Positions 1 to 10,093 of a DNA stretch of 64,000 bases are shown here, piece after piece. The position numbers and the translations under genes were made by a program. The notes below the pieces were generated by a model. The model saw only the letters and a program-made list of their open reading frames with translations, ran no database searches and was not told the DNA's origin. Each line of letters begins with the position of its first letter. Within the stretch, counting starts at the first letter, position 1. Origin of the DNA: Chitinophagaceae bacterium. GTDB lineage: Bacteria; Bacteroidota; Bacteroidia; Chitinophagales; Chitinophagaceae. The stretch covers positions 1 through 64,000 of the forward strand of contig JADJBP010000015.1 of assembly GCA_016703625.1 (NCBI GenBank), in the 5' to 3' direction.

Positions 1-1391
1 CTACCGGGATGTGCCTGATTCAATACTTATACAAATGGGAATAGACCCCAAAGAACGTTACAATAAAAGCCTCGAATATTTTAATATGGGAAAACAGTTA
101 GCTTTAGAGGTTGGCAGTTTAATAAACCAGCGATATGCCTGGGAAGGCCTGAGTATCATGTATGAAAACAAGAGGATTTTCCGAATGCGCTAAATAGCTA
201 TAAAAAATATATTGTTCTCAGAGACAAGATCATCAATAATGAAAAAGAAAAGAAAATGTCACGTCTTACACTTCAATATGAATTTGACAGAAAGTCGGAT
301 TCAATCGAAATACAAAGACTAAGATCGGATGAAAAATTAAGAAAACAGGAATTGCTGGCAAGGCAGCAACAACAACTACTCGAGCTAAATAAAAAGGAAC
401 TCGAGTTTAATATCAAAGAAAAAGACCTCCAAAAACTGGCTTACCTGAAAACGCAGGCCGACCTGCAAAATGAACAATTGTTAAAACAGCAAAAGGAGAA
501 ACAACTTACTATCTCAGAAAAAGAAAAATTATTACAATCCGCACAGGTAATAACACTTTCGCAGGAAAATGACCTGAACAAATTGAAACGCCGCCAGCAA
601 TGGCTTTACAGCATAGGCATGCTGTTATTATTAAGCCTGGGAGCATCTTACTTTTTTTATCTTAATCGTCTGAAACAGAGAAAACTAAAAAATGGAACTG
701 GCTAAGAAAAAGCAGATCAGGAGAAAAAGAAACCGAATTTCAGCGCAACCTTTGCAGATATATCATTGACAGCATTGCGATCAAAAATGAACCCGCATTT
801 TATTTTTAAATGTCTAAATTCTATAAAACTTTATACCACACAGAATGACACTCAAGCTGCTTCTGAATATTTAACCAAATTTTCACGGCTAATAAGACTG
901 GTGATGGAAAATTCACGGAATGACCGGATATCTTTGGCAGCTGAACTGGAAGCTTTGCGGTTGTATATTGAAATGGAAGCCATGCGTTTTAAAGAAAAAC
1001 TGAGTTACAGCATTTCAGTTGATAAGGATGTGGAAATGGATTATATCGAGATACCACCGCTTTTGTTGCAGCCCTATGTTGAAAATGCTATTTGGCACGG
1101 ATTAATGCATAAAGAAGAAGGAGGCCGTATTGATATAACTGCCGCAATGAAAAAAATGAATCCATACTGGAAATAAATATTGCTGATAATGGTGTAGGCA
1201 GAACGAAGTCGGAAGAATTACAAAGTAAAACGGCAACCCGGCATAAATCTTATGGAATGAGAGTAACTTCTGAACGGATAGCATTAATAAACCAAATTTA
1301 TAAAACAGGTGCAAGTGTCGCTATTCATGATATCATTAATGATAGAGGAAAAGTGGCAGGCACACATGTTATTATTCAAATACCTGTATAA
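1..1391 (+). pseudogene. TPR-containing LytS-type sensor histidine kinase, 5'-truncated and frameshifted
   Basis: The start lies outside the window. The readable order is the end of a tetratricopeptide-like region (to about 190), a long charged coiled coil (about 256-590), one membrane helix (about 600-665), a His_kinase domain with the phosphoacceptor motif MNPHFIF (about 787), and a HATPase domain with IADNGVG (about 1179-1200). The frame changes near 170, 700, 750 and 1150, the last in a run of seven A. The residue after MNPHFIF is Lys where the family has Asn. The reconstructed frame ends in TAATG, sharing one base with the next gene's ATG, so kinase and LytTR regulator form one operon. 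Membrane location is known for the family. I favour sequencing indels over true decay because all domains remain readable. Confidence 0.8.
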
Positions 1392-2131
1392 TGATTACGT
1401 TAAAAACAATTATTGTTGATGATGAGCCTGATAGTATTGAGCTGCTAAAGATTGAACTGACTACTCACTGTCCACAGGTAGCAGTAGCGGGCACTTATAC
1501 CAATTCAACAAAAGCTGTGAATGATATTGAGAAACTGCAACCTGACCTGTTGTTTCTTGATATAGAAATGCCGGGAATGAATGGATTTGAGATGCTTGAA
1601 AAAATTCTGCATCTTAATTTCAGCATCATATTCATTACCGCTTATAATCAATATGCATTAAAGGCCTTTCGTTTTAATGCACTTGATTACCTGGTTAAAC
1701 CAATTGACAGTATAGATCTGATTGAAGCCGTGGCAAAAGCCGAAAAAAAGATGAAGCCGACTGCCGCTCAATTAAATCTTGTACAACGACAGCTAAGGGG
1801 AGAACTGCCTAATAAAATTGCCATACAGGGAAATAACGGGATTACTTTTATTGACTTAAACGAGATTGTTTATGTAGAGGCTAGTAATAATTATTCCAGG
1901 CTTTTATTGACTGATAAAAAGTTGTTTACTATTTCCAAAACTTTAAAAGATGTACAGGAAGTGCTGGAAGAAAGTCATTTTTTAAGGGTACACCGGCAAT
2001 ATATCATTAATCTGAACCGTGTAAAACAATTTAGCCGCAATGAGGGCATTCTTACGATGGATAATGGGGATCATATACCGGTAGCACGAAATCAAAAAGA
2101 ACGATTGGTTGAAAAATATGGCTGGCTGTAA
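1391..2131 (+). CDS. LytTR-family response regulator
   Basis: A 246-residue two-domain regulator. The N-terminal receiver domain (about 4-120) has the acidic pair DDE, the phosphoacceptor Asp in LLFLDIEMPGMNGFEML and the Lys in YLVKPID. The C-terminal LytTR DNA-binding domain (about 140-243) has the usual VYVEASNNYS and FLRVHRQYIINL segments. It starts on the ATG that overlaps the stop of the kinase, so it is the likely cognate partner. Family knowledge: phosphotransfer from the LytS-type kinase, then DNA binding through beta strands. The target genes cannot be read from the sequence. Length is normal for the family. Confidence 0.93.
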   Translation: MITLKTIIVDDEPDSIELLKIELTTHCPQVAVAGTYTNSTKAVNDIEKLQPDLLFLDIEMPGMNGFEMLEKILHLNFSIIFITAYNQYALKAFRFNALDYLVKPIDSIDLIEAVAKAEKKMKPTAAQLNLVQRQLRGELPNKIAIQGNNGITFIDLNEIVYVEASNNYSRLLLTDKKLFTISKTLKDVQEVLEESHFLRVHRQYIINLNRVKQFSRNEGILTMDNGDHIPVARNQKERLVEKYGWL

Positions 2132-2193
2132 TAATCATATTGGGGGATTTTTATAATAGTTAACCTGCTTGTTATATCCCCTTCGAAAAAATT

Positions 2194-2336
2194 TCACTTT
2201 CCCCCAATGGTAGCTACATTTTTTGCAATATCCATTACGATATCTTCTCCTTCCACCACGCAGGGCCTGCTGTTAAGAAGAAATTATTATCATTATATTT
2301 TTGATCACTGAAAAGTTCTTTTAAATATTTTTCCAT
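2194..2336 (-). pseudogene. kdsA: N-terminal fragment of kdsA (3-deoxy-8-phosphooctulonate synthase)
   Basis: Read from ATG at 2336, the strand encodes MEKYLKELFSD, then NNFFLTAGP and, after one frameshift (one base missing in CCTGCG), CVVEGEDIVMDIAKNVATI. This matches the start of KdsA, whose signature is FFLIAGPCVVE. Similarity stops near residue 44 of about 275, close to 2208, so more than 80 per cent of the enzyme is absent. The fragment's start overlaps the end of the LytTR regulator at 2321-3091. A 9-bp inverted pair (ATTGGGGGA at 2139-2147, TCCCCCAAT at 2200-2208) brackets the stretch after the break. KdsA makes the KDO precursor for lipid A, so a full copy should exist elsewhere in the genome. 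Confidence 0.7.
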
Positions 2337-3091
2337 GTTGCAAAAATACTAATAGCCAATGGCTTTAAGAAATGCTTCTTTTTTCGCCGGGATACATCAA
2401 CAAAATTGCCATTTTGCAACTCAATTTGTCCGCCATCGCCTTTAATATATCTTTTAATATAATTGAGGTTGATGAGGTGAGAGTGGTGCGTACGGAAGAA
2501 AATGCTTTCCGGTAAGATATCCTCAAATTCCTTTAAGGTTTTGGAGGCTGTTATTTTTGGGGTACCGGTAAAATGGATAAGCGTATAATTGCTGTTTGCT
2601 TCCAGGTGGATAATATCGTTAATGTCAAAAAATAACAGTCCTTCCAATGTAGGGATAGCTAATTTATTCAGTTGTTTTTTAGGATGCTGCATATTTTGCG
2701 CCAACAGTTCTACCTGCTTTTTTGTTTGATTGCTTTCTTTTAATTCAATATGCGCTACTGCAATTTTTAATTCCTCAATATCAATGGGCTTAAGCAGGTA
2801 ATCAAAAGCGCTGTATTTAATGGCTTTTATGGCATACTGGTCGTAAGCTGTTGTAAAGATGATGTAAAAGTTTTTTTCTTTCAAGGCATTAAGCATTTCA
2901 AATCCATTCATCCGGGGCATTTCAATATCTAAAAAAATAAGCTGGGGTTTATGCTGCTGTATAAGTAAAATGGCATCCTGTGCTGAAGAAGCCTCTGCTA
3001 TTATCTTTATTTGCGGGCAATACGCCTGAATTTTTGCTCTTAATGCTGTTCTGCCTTTTGTTTCATCATCAATAATGATTGCACTTATCAT
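2321..3091 (-). CDS. LytTR-family response regulator
   Basis: 256 residues: a receiver domain (about 3-120) with DDE, phospho-Asp in LIFLDIEMPRMNGFEML and Lys in YLLKPIDIEE, then a LytTR DNA-binding domain (about 145-245) with IIHLEANSNYTLIHF and FFRTHHSHLINLNYI. It begins directly after the stop of the upstream kinase (3092), so the two are co-transcribed partners. The last dozen residues (LAISIFATWKNI) run past the usual end of LytTR domains and are read from sequence just before and across the start of the kdsA fragment, suggesting the gene's 3' end was joined to foreign sequence or drifted into it. Confidence 0.92.
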   Translation of the reverse strand: MISAIIIDDETKGRTALRAKIQAYCPQIKIIAEASSAQDAILLIQQHKPQLIFLDIEMPRMNGFEMLNALKEKNFYIIFTTAYDQYAIKAIKYSAFDYLLKPIDIEELKIAVAHIELKESNQTKKQVELLAQNMQHPKKQLNKLAIPTLEGLLFFDINDIIHLEANSNYTLIHFTGTPKITASKTLKEFEDILPESIFFRTHHSHLINLNYIKRYIKGDGGQIELQNGNFVDVSRRKKKHFLKPLAISIFATWKNI

Positions 3092-6007
3092 TTAAATAAT
3101 ATTTAAGTTAACGGTTACTTCTGTTCCTGTGGCCTGTTCATGATGGTACAGGTCTTTTATTTTTACCGATGCTATTTCTTCTTTATTAAAGAGTCTTATC
3201 CTGTCGTAACTCATTTGCATACCCAGGTGAGTTTCTTTATTTTGTACAATTTTCCGGCTGCTTCTCTGCCAATGCCATTGTCGGTAATAATGTATTGTAA
3301 AATATTATGCATTATTTTTACTTCAATGGTAAGGATCCCTTCATTTCCATCTTTATTTTTAAGGCCATGTAAAATAGCATTTTCAACAAATGGTTGAATA
3401 ATAAGTGGAGTACCGGTAATCATCCTGTAATAAATCCTTATCAAATTTGATCGCTGCTGAAAATTTATTTTCATGACGGAGTTGTTCCAGCTCAATATAC
3501 AGTTTTAATGTGTCCAGGTCTTTTTCCAGGGCAACCGTGTTCTGTTTTGAGGTGTCCAGGATGTTGCGGAGGAGTTTGGCAAATTTATTCAGGTAAACCG
3601 TAGCCTGGTATTTATCGTTGCACTGTATCAGTGCATCAATGCTGTTGATACAGTTAAATATAAAATGTGGATTCATTTGTGCCCGCAATGCCATCATTTC
3701 TGTTTCTGTGATCTTTTGTTTCATGGCGGCCTTACTCCGTATCATACCAATTCTCTTTCGCACGATCCAGAATACTCCTGCGAAAAACAGCAATGAACCC
3801 AGGACTAAAAACCACCAGGTTTGCCAGAAAGGGTGATTAATAACAAATTCAAAAGTTGCCGGGGTGCCCCATATGCCGTTCCATCCCAATGTTCTTACCT
3901 CAAAAATATAATGACCCGGTTGCAGACTTGCATAGGAAACAATATGCTGGTTGCTTGCCTTCGACCAAACTGTACTGTCATTCTCCTTTAAACGGTAGCT
4001 GTATAATATTTGCTTTTCATTAATAAACCCGGGGGAGGAAAATTCAAATTGCAGCCGGTTTTGCCGGTAGTTTAACTGTAGTTTATTTTCTGTTAACGCA
4101 TACATGGAATCGGGTGAAAATACTTTTGTAATATAAGCTGGCAATGGCGGTACCTTTTCCATTTCACCATCTTTGATTTTCACCAGGCCATCATTTGTTG
4201 CCAGCCACAATATATGTTCTTCATCCGTTTCCATTCCAATGATAGAAGTAAAATAATTATTGACCCTGCTGAAATTAAAAATGCGAAAACCGGTATTGGT
4301 GACAATTAATTTATCAAGGCCCTGGTAAAAGGCAATCCAGTAATTTCCATTGGCATCTTCCCTGACCCCTTTTATAAAATTTGAGGTAAGCCCTTTTTTT
4401 TGGTCAATATTAACAATGGCAAAACTATCCTTTTCATTTTTTCTAAATTGATAAACTCCCTGGTACCTTGTGCCTACCCATATGTTTCCTTTTGAATCTT
4501 CAAATAAGGAACGGATACTTTCTGTGGGCAAAAAATGACGGGTGGCAATTATTGTAAACCTGTTATTGCTAAAATCATATTTTATATGAAAAAGGCCATT
4601 CTGCCAGGTTGCTGCCCATAAATCCCCACGCCTGTCAATGAGTAATGCGCTTATGCGGACTTTAATGATCTTTTGCTGCGTTTTTCCTGAAATAAAATGC
4701 AAATAACCTTCATGCTCTAAAAAAAAATTACCATTTTTATCATTTATGATCTTGGTGGCAAATGGCAGTGGGAGTGGAATGATTTTTTCAAATTTTATTC
4801 CGGCACTATCAAGTATAGCGAGGTTATAATAACCTGCCAGTAATGTCGGGTTGCTGTTTGAAACAACCTCAAAGAAAATATGATTCCCGTTGTTTTCAAC
4901 AGGCGTAAACGTTTCATTAAGGGAGTTAAAAGCCTTTGTGCCCTTATAGGTTCCAACCAATAAATGATTTTTTTTAAAAGGATATAATAGGTATGAATAA
5001 TTGTTTTCAAAGAATGCATCTTTCATGGGGTAAAGGGTTATGCTTTGGCGGGTTACTAATTTAGAAAGTCCAGCAGCAGTACCAAACCATAAATTATTTT
5101 CCTTATCCTGAAATATACTATAAACAAGATTGGAGGGCAGGCCCTCTTTCATTGTAATTACCTGGTGTGTTTCATCCGGGTTAACTTTTATAATTCCCCC
5201 TGGTGTTGCAAACCACATTGTTCCATCTTGATCTTCAAATATATCCCGTATTCGTATTCCTTTTAGTATTGGGATATTTAAGAAGGCAGGAGGTGAGATA
5301 AGAACAATGGCCCCTTTTTTGGATTGTGAAAAGTCAAGCAATTTAAGGCCGCTTACCGTACTTACCCATATTCTTTTTTTTGAATCCTGGTATATTGTTG
5401 AATGAACATTAATAACATTGCTATCGCCAACTTCAGCAATTATATCATAATTATTATTCAATACTTTAATGGAAGATTCTTCCAATGCAATGATCAGGGA
5501 ATCATGCAACAATAAAATATCACTAAATGTTTGTTTTGGAAATAGTTGTTTTGGGGTCGTGATGTTTCCCTCAGCGAGTTCCTGTACCCCATTTCTATCT
5601 GTGGTTACCAGGATAACACCCGTGGGTAGTTTTAAAAACTGGTTTATCACAGCTGCTGCAAGCCTGGTATCCCGAATAACTTTATTTCCTGAGAGTTTAT
5701 CTATTGCCCCATTATTAAGCGCTACATTTAATTGTCCGTTTTTATCTTCATAAAAATCATTCACCATATTATGCGAAAGACCATTGGCGGTGCTATAATT
5801 GGTAAAGGTATGGCCATCATACTTGCTAAGCCCTTCCAGTGTTGCTATCCATAAAAACCCTTTTGTATCCTGATACACTTTTCGTATGGTATTGGAAACA
5901 AGGCCATCGTTTATTGTATAGTTTTTTAATAGCTGTTGTTGGGCTGATGCCTGGTTTATTAAACCGGCTACCATATTCAGAAATATTATTACTAAACCGG
6001 TACGCAT
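3092..6007 (-). pseudogene. Two-component-propeller sensor histidine kinase (LytS type), frameshifted near the 3' end
   Basis: The start at 6007 gives a clean signal peptide ending around QASAQ; longer in-frame starts exist to 6088. The periplasmic part holds repeated Reg_prop blades (for example TKGFLWIATLEGLSKYDG, GNIWVGTRYQGVYQF) and a Y_Y_Y domain (about 680-750). One membrane helix follows, then a His_kinase domain with MNPHFIFNCINSID and a HATPase with ITDNGIGREAAG. The frame changes near 3420 and 3230; after correction the protein ends at 3092, abutting the LytTR regulator. Family knowledge: such sensors often detect polysaccharide breakdown products or envelope signals. With only two late indels the gene is probably functional and mis-sequenced. 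Confidence 0.85.
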
Positions 6008-6377
6008 AGCACTAAAATTAATACAGATTTTACCCATGTGGAATAGTGAAACCCTGTGGAATGTATAACTTATTTTTATTATTGGCACCGGCTAAAAATA
6101 TTTTTTTTAACAAAATAGGCAAATAGGTACCTCCTGGTGATTATTCTCTGCTCCGGAAACGTTGCTATTTATTGTTTTTGGTGCAGTATTGAATTGCACG
6201 TATATGGTTTTAGCATATTTTGTATTGAAGCATCAATGGGTAATTGCAGGAACAGGAATGCACAGTTTTAATTATTGTTTTTGAATGTAAACCCCGTTTT
6301 GAACCATGCTGTATTAATGAATGCATGTCTGCAGTTTGAAAATGGTAGTAAATGTTTGAAGATTCAATGTGTCTGGA
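6008..6377. other. Intergenic region between divergent sensor promoter and surface-protein gene end
   Basis: Both flanking genes lie on the minus strand, so this holds the promoter and leader of the propeller kinase and the region downstream of the S74-like surface gene. I see no reading frame with recognisable similarity, no clear -7 box of the TAnnTTTG type on the minus strand and no strong terminator hairpin. The in-frame upstream extension of the kinase (to 6088) could alternatively be coding. Confidence 0.4.
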
Positions 6378-8191
6378 TTATTTATTTTTCAAATCCAATG
6401 CATCCAATCTTTTTTCAAATAGTTCCAGTTTCTTTTGCTGCTCTTCCATTATTTTTTGCTGGCTTTTGATCATTGCCTGCTGCTCCTGCACAGCTTTTAC
6501 CAATGGCACTACAAACTCCGCGTATGATAAACTGTATAGATCAAACCGGCTTTTGGGTATGTGCAACCCGCTGAAATTATAATTGCTTTGCTTTGCTGCA
6601 TTCTCTACTTCCTGTGCTATAAAACCGGAGTATTTTATTTGTTCCCCATCATATTTCCCGGGAAAATTTTCTGTTTCCTTATTGCCTGTAATGTCGGTAA
6701 TGGCAGCAAAATTTTTGTAATAGCTAACGGGCCGCAGGCGTGTAATAAAGTCAAGCCCCTTTACATCTTCAGCAACAGCGGTTTTGATCCTGCTGTCAGA
6801 GAAAGTGCTCCAGTTTACCTGTCCCCCGATCCAGGCCGTAGATACATTGCCTATGAAAGCCTGGTTTTGAAAGGCATTTAAAAAGCCATCATTGCCAATA
6901 CTTATCGTGTTGTAAATAGCCGGAGTTGCAGGATGCGTTCCCGAGCCAGAGCCTATTGCAATGTTTTGATAGCCGGTGGTAATTGCCGACAGTGCACCAT
7001 AACCAACCGCTGTATTGTTATTGGCTTTGCTGAAATACAGGGCGCCCTGTCCAACTGCGGTATTCTGTATACCATTTTTGTTTTCAAACAGCGAACCGTA
7101 GCCAACAGCCGTATTTGAAGTGCCACTTGTATCAAGGTAAAGTGCATAACCACCAATGGCAGTGTTGTAATGGTTTTTTCTGTGGTTGTATAAGGAATAA
7201 TTTCCTATGGCAATATTAAAATTAGAATTGGCATTATAGTATAGCGAATTAAATCCGATTGCTGTGTTATCGTTTCCAGTGCTATCATATGTCAGTGCAT
7301 TTGCCCCGATGGATGTATTTCCTACACCGTATTTTGAACTAAAATGTGCATAACTGCCTATAGCCGTATTAAGGAAGCCTGATGTATTATCATTAAGTGC
7401 TGCCAAACCAATTGCCGTATTATTACCCCCGGTAGTATTTTTAAACAATGCATGGCTTCCGTTTGCTGTATTTCCATTGCCATTAATATTGTTGAAAAGC
7501 GCATTTAGTCCGGTAGCGGAATTGTTCCAACCGGTTTTATTATTTCTTAAAGCCAGTGCACCAAAGGCCACATTTTGCCCTCCGGTTGTGTTAGAATCCA
7601 GTACTGAAAACCCAAGGCAGTATTATAATTTGCTGTAGTATTTGAATACAAGGCATTTGTTCCGATCGCTGTATTCCATGAACCAGTTGTATTGTTGAAT
7701 AATGTTCGGGAGCCTATACCCACATTCTTAACCCCGGTAGTTGCCATACCCGCACTGTCACCAATAAAATAATTTTTATTCTCTGCATTAAGTTCACCCG
7801 CCCAAATATTATTGAGGCGGAAACGCAATGGCAAATTATCGATAGTGCCGATAAAGTTGATGGCTGTATCGGTACCTGCATTGCCTGTTAAACTCCAGTT
7901 GGTAATGCCGGTTGTGATCTCATTCCATGCTGCGCCGTTATAAAACCAGAAAGTACTGGTGGTGCTGTCATACAATATCAAACCATTGGCGGGATTAACT
8001 ATACCAATCCGGGAGACAGTGGATGTTCTGGGTATCAACATTCCTTTGCTGCTGCTTTTTACATCAAGTATAGCGCTGCTGTCGGCAACAGCACCATCTG
8101 TATTAATGGCTAAGCTTTGTGAAAATACAGTTAACGGTAAAAGAAATACCAATAGTATAGTGCACAAAAGCAGTGTTGTAAATAGTTTCAT
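6378..8191 (-). pseudogene. Surface protein with YadA-like head repeats and peptidase S74 (intramolecular chaperone) C-terminus; one frameshift
   Basis: A signal peptide (ends near TVFSQS) is followed by a short beta domain common in Bacteroidota cell-surface proteins (SAILDVKSSSKGMLIPR). More than ten repeats of 17 residues with the core NTAIGxxAL follow, then a peptidase-S74-type domain starting SDSRIK (Ser and Lys of the self-cleaving dyad) and containing FIAQEVE, and a final coiled coil (QEQQAMIKSQQKIMEEQQ). The frame shifts near 7605. Family knowledge: S74 domains trimerise beta-helical fibres and then cut themselves off; NTAIG repeats form a trimeric beta roll. I infer a trimeric fibre on the cell surface. 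The neighbours give no more specific role. Confidence 0.8.
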
Positions 8192-8300
8192 GGCATTTTA
8201 TTTTGAATTTCGTTTTTTTATCAAATGATGTAAACCCCCATTGAGCCAGTTACAGGATTGACTGAGCAGGCGGCTTTTAATGAGAAAGTTTTTTTCTTGT

Positions 8301-8308
8301 TACATTTG
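8301..8308 (+). promoter_or_regulatory. -7 box (TACATTTG) before threonine dehydrogenase
   Basis: TACATTTG fits the Bacteroidota -7 consensus TAnnTTTG and lies 20 bases before the ATG at 8329. No good TTTG -33 element is present at the expected distance, so this is a moderate call. Confidence 0.45.
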
Positions 8309-8328
8309 ACAATTATTAACTACTTAAT

Positions 8329-9297
8329 ATGATCAAAGAAAGAATACTGGTAATTGGTGCAAGCGGCCAGATCGGTGTGGAATTAACACTTGCCCTGCGC
8401 AAAATTTATGGCAATGCCAACGTGATCGCATCCGATCTTCGCGAAGAAAATGACCTGCTCAAAGGAACCGGGCCCTATGTGAGTATGGATGTGATGAACA
8501 AGGAAATGCTGCATGTGCAGGTGATACGCCAGGGCATCACCCAGATCTATTTACTGGCAGCCATCCTTTCTGCTACCGGTGAAAAAAATCCGCACCTGGC
8601 CTGGAGTTTGAATATGCAGAGCCTGCTGAATGTGCTTGATATTGCCAAGGAAGAGAACCTGCACAAGGTTTACTGGCCAAGCAGTATTGCCGTATTTGGC
8701 CCCACATCACCCAAACAAAACTGCCCCCAGCAAACCATCATTGAGCCTACAACCGTTTATGGTATCAGTAAATATGCCGGCGAATTCTGGTGCAACTATT
8801 ATCATCACCGGTATGGTATAGATGTAAGAAGTTTGCGTTACCCCGGACTGATCAGTTATAAAAGCGCCCCCGGGGCAGGAACCACTGATTATGCAGTGGA
8901 AATATTTCATGAAGCCCTGGAAGAAAAAAAATACAAATGTTTTTTAAGGGAAGATACTTACCTGCCTATGATGTATATGCCCGATGCCATCCGGGCTACT
9001 ATTGAACTGATGGAAGCGGATGCATCAAAAATATCCGTCAGGACATCGTACAATATTTCGGCTATGAGTTTTTCTCCAAAAGAAATTGCTGCAGCCATAC
9101 AAAAACATATACCTGCATTTGCGGTCAGTTATAAGCCCGATTACCGGCAGCCCATTGCCGACAGCTGGCCGCAAAGTATTGATGATACCGTTGCCCGTAA
9201 AGACTGGGGATGGAAAGAAGAGTTTGCGCTGGAGCGGATGGTGAAGGATATGCTGGAGAACCTGGGGAATCAATTGGCAATTGACAATGGACAATAG
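8329..9297 (+). CDS. tdh: L-threonine 3-dehydrogenase (SDR/epimerase-type)
   Basis: 322 residues. The Rossmann motif GASGQIG lies near residue 11, the SDR catalytic pair is in YGISKYAGE, and SSIAVFG carries the active-site Ser. GAGTTDYAVEIFHEAL and TYLPMMYMPDAIRATIELMEA are typical of the short-chain threonine dehydrogenases known from Flavobacterium. The reaction is NAD-dependent oxidation of L-threonine to 2-amino-3-ketobutyrate in the cytoplasm. The domain ends near residue 313. The last residues, NQLAIDNGQ, are encoded by the CAAT-type micro-repeat that continues into the intergenic DNA, so the natural stop was probably replaced by repeat sequence. Convergent with the LuxR-type regulator. 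Confidence 0.88.
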   Translation: MIKERILVIGASGQIGVELTLALRKIYGNANVIASDLREENDLLKGTGPYVSMDVMNKEMLHVQVIRQGITQIYLLAAILSATGEKNPHLAWSLNMQSLLNVLDIAKEENLHKVYWPSSIAVFGPTSPKQNCPQQTIIEPTTVYGISKYAGEFWCNYYHHRYGIDVRSLRYPGLISYKSAPGAGTTDYAVEIFHEALEEKKYKCFLREDTYLPMMYMPDAIRATIELMEADASKISVRTSYNISAMSFSPKEIAAAIQKHIPAFAVSYKPDYRQPIADSWPQSIDDTVARKDWGWKEEFALERMVKDMLENLGNQLAIDNGQ

Positions 9298-9395
9298 GCA
9301 ATGGACAATCTGTTTACTGAAAAGCTGTTCAATTCTCAATGTTCAATATTGAAAACCTGCCCAATTGAACATTGATCATTGTTTATTGAATATTT
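9274..9395. repeat. CAAT-type intergenic micro-repeat
   Basis: About ten variants of the words CAATTG, GACAATGG, TTCAATG and ATTGAACATT follow one another, in both orientations, across the end of the threonine dehydrogenase and the gap to the convergent regulator. The same style of repeat, with the words TTCAATGCTCAA, occurs at 17890-18040. Being self-complementary it could fold as a long imperfect stem between the convergent genes. Confidence 0.7.
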
Positions 9396-9400
9396 TTCTT

Positions 9401-10040
9401 TTAAATCAACTTATGTTCGTAGGCATACTTAACCAGCCCGATAACACCACTGGTATTGGTTTTGCGAAAAATATTCTTACGGTGGGTTTCTATGGTGCGT
9501 TCACTGAGGAATAATTCCTCAGCGATCTGTTTGTTGCTTAATTCTTTTTCAATAAGCCGGATGATCTCTATTTCCCGGTTGGTTAAATGCACTTCTGCAT
9601 TTTCTTTTTTCATTTCGCTGGCACGGGTCATTTCTTCCAGCACTTCTTCACTGAAATAAATGCCTCCCCCGGAAATTTTTTCAAGGGCTTTGATCAATTC
9701 CTGCTTTCCAATGTTTTTCAACACATACCCTGATATATCCGCATCATCGATCATCTGGTTCACCAGGTCGCCCTGCCCGCTCATGGACAGTGCCAGGATT
9801 TTTATTTCAGGGAATTTTTCATGTACGGCTTTTGAAAGTTCTGCACCATTCATACCGGGCATCATCACATCAGTTAATAAAATATCCACCGGTTTTTTTC
9901 AAGCAATCCCATCATGTCAAGGGTTGGGTACATTCAATCAATACTTCAAACTGCTCGTGGCCATGCAGTAAAGATTTTAATCCATCAATTACGATCTGGT
10001 GATCATCTACTACCGCTAACCTGATCTTTTCATTTTTCAT
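9401..10040 (-). pseudogene. LuxR/NarL-type response regulator, two frameshifts in the receiver domain
   Basis: From ATG at 10040 the frame reads MKNEKIRLAVVDDHQIVIDG, the first part of a receiver domain. After frame changes near 9930 and near 9898 (a homopolymer in the GAAAAAAACC context) it continues with VDILLTDVMMPGMNG, holding the phospho-Asp. The C-terminal LuxR HTH domain (LTNREIEIIRLIEKELSNKQIAEELFLSERTIETHRKNI split across about 9450-9590) is intact. It lies 53 bases after the TPR histidine kinase and is its expected partner. I read the two indels as probable sequencing errors because everything on both sides is conserved. Confidence 0.82.
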
Positions 10041-10093
10041 AATGGTATCTTTCATTCACCCTGTTCAATAAAATTAAAAGTAAGTAAAAGTTT

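Noticed and set aside
6378..8191. S74-domain gene as a phage tail-spike remnant
   Set aside because: It has a signal peptide and the N-terminal motif typical of Bacteroidota surface proteins, and no phage genes are near.
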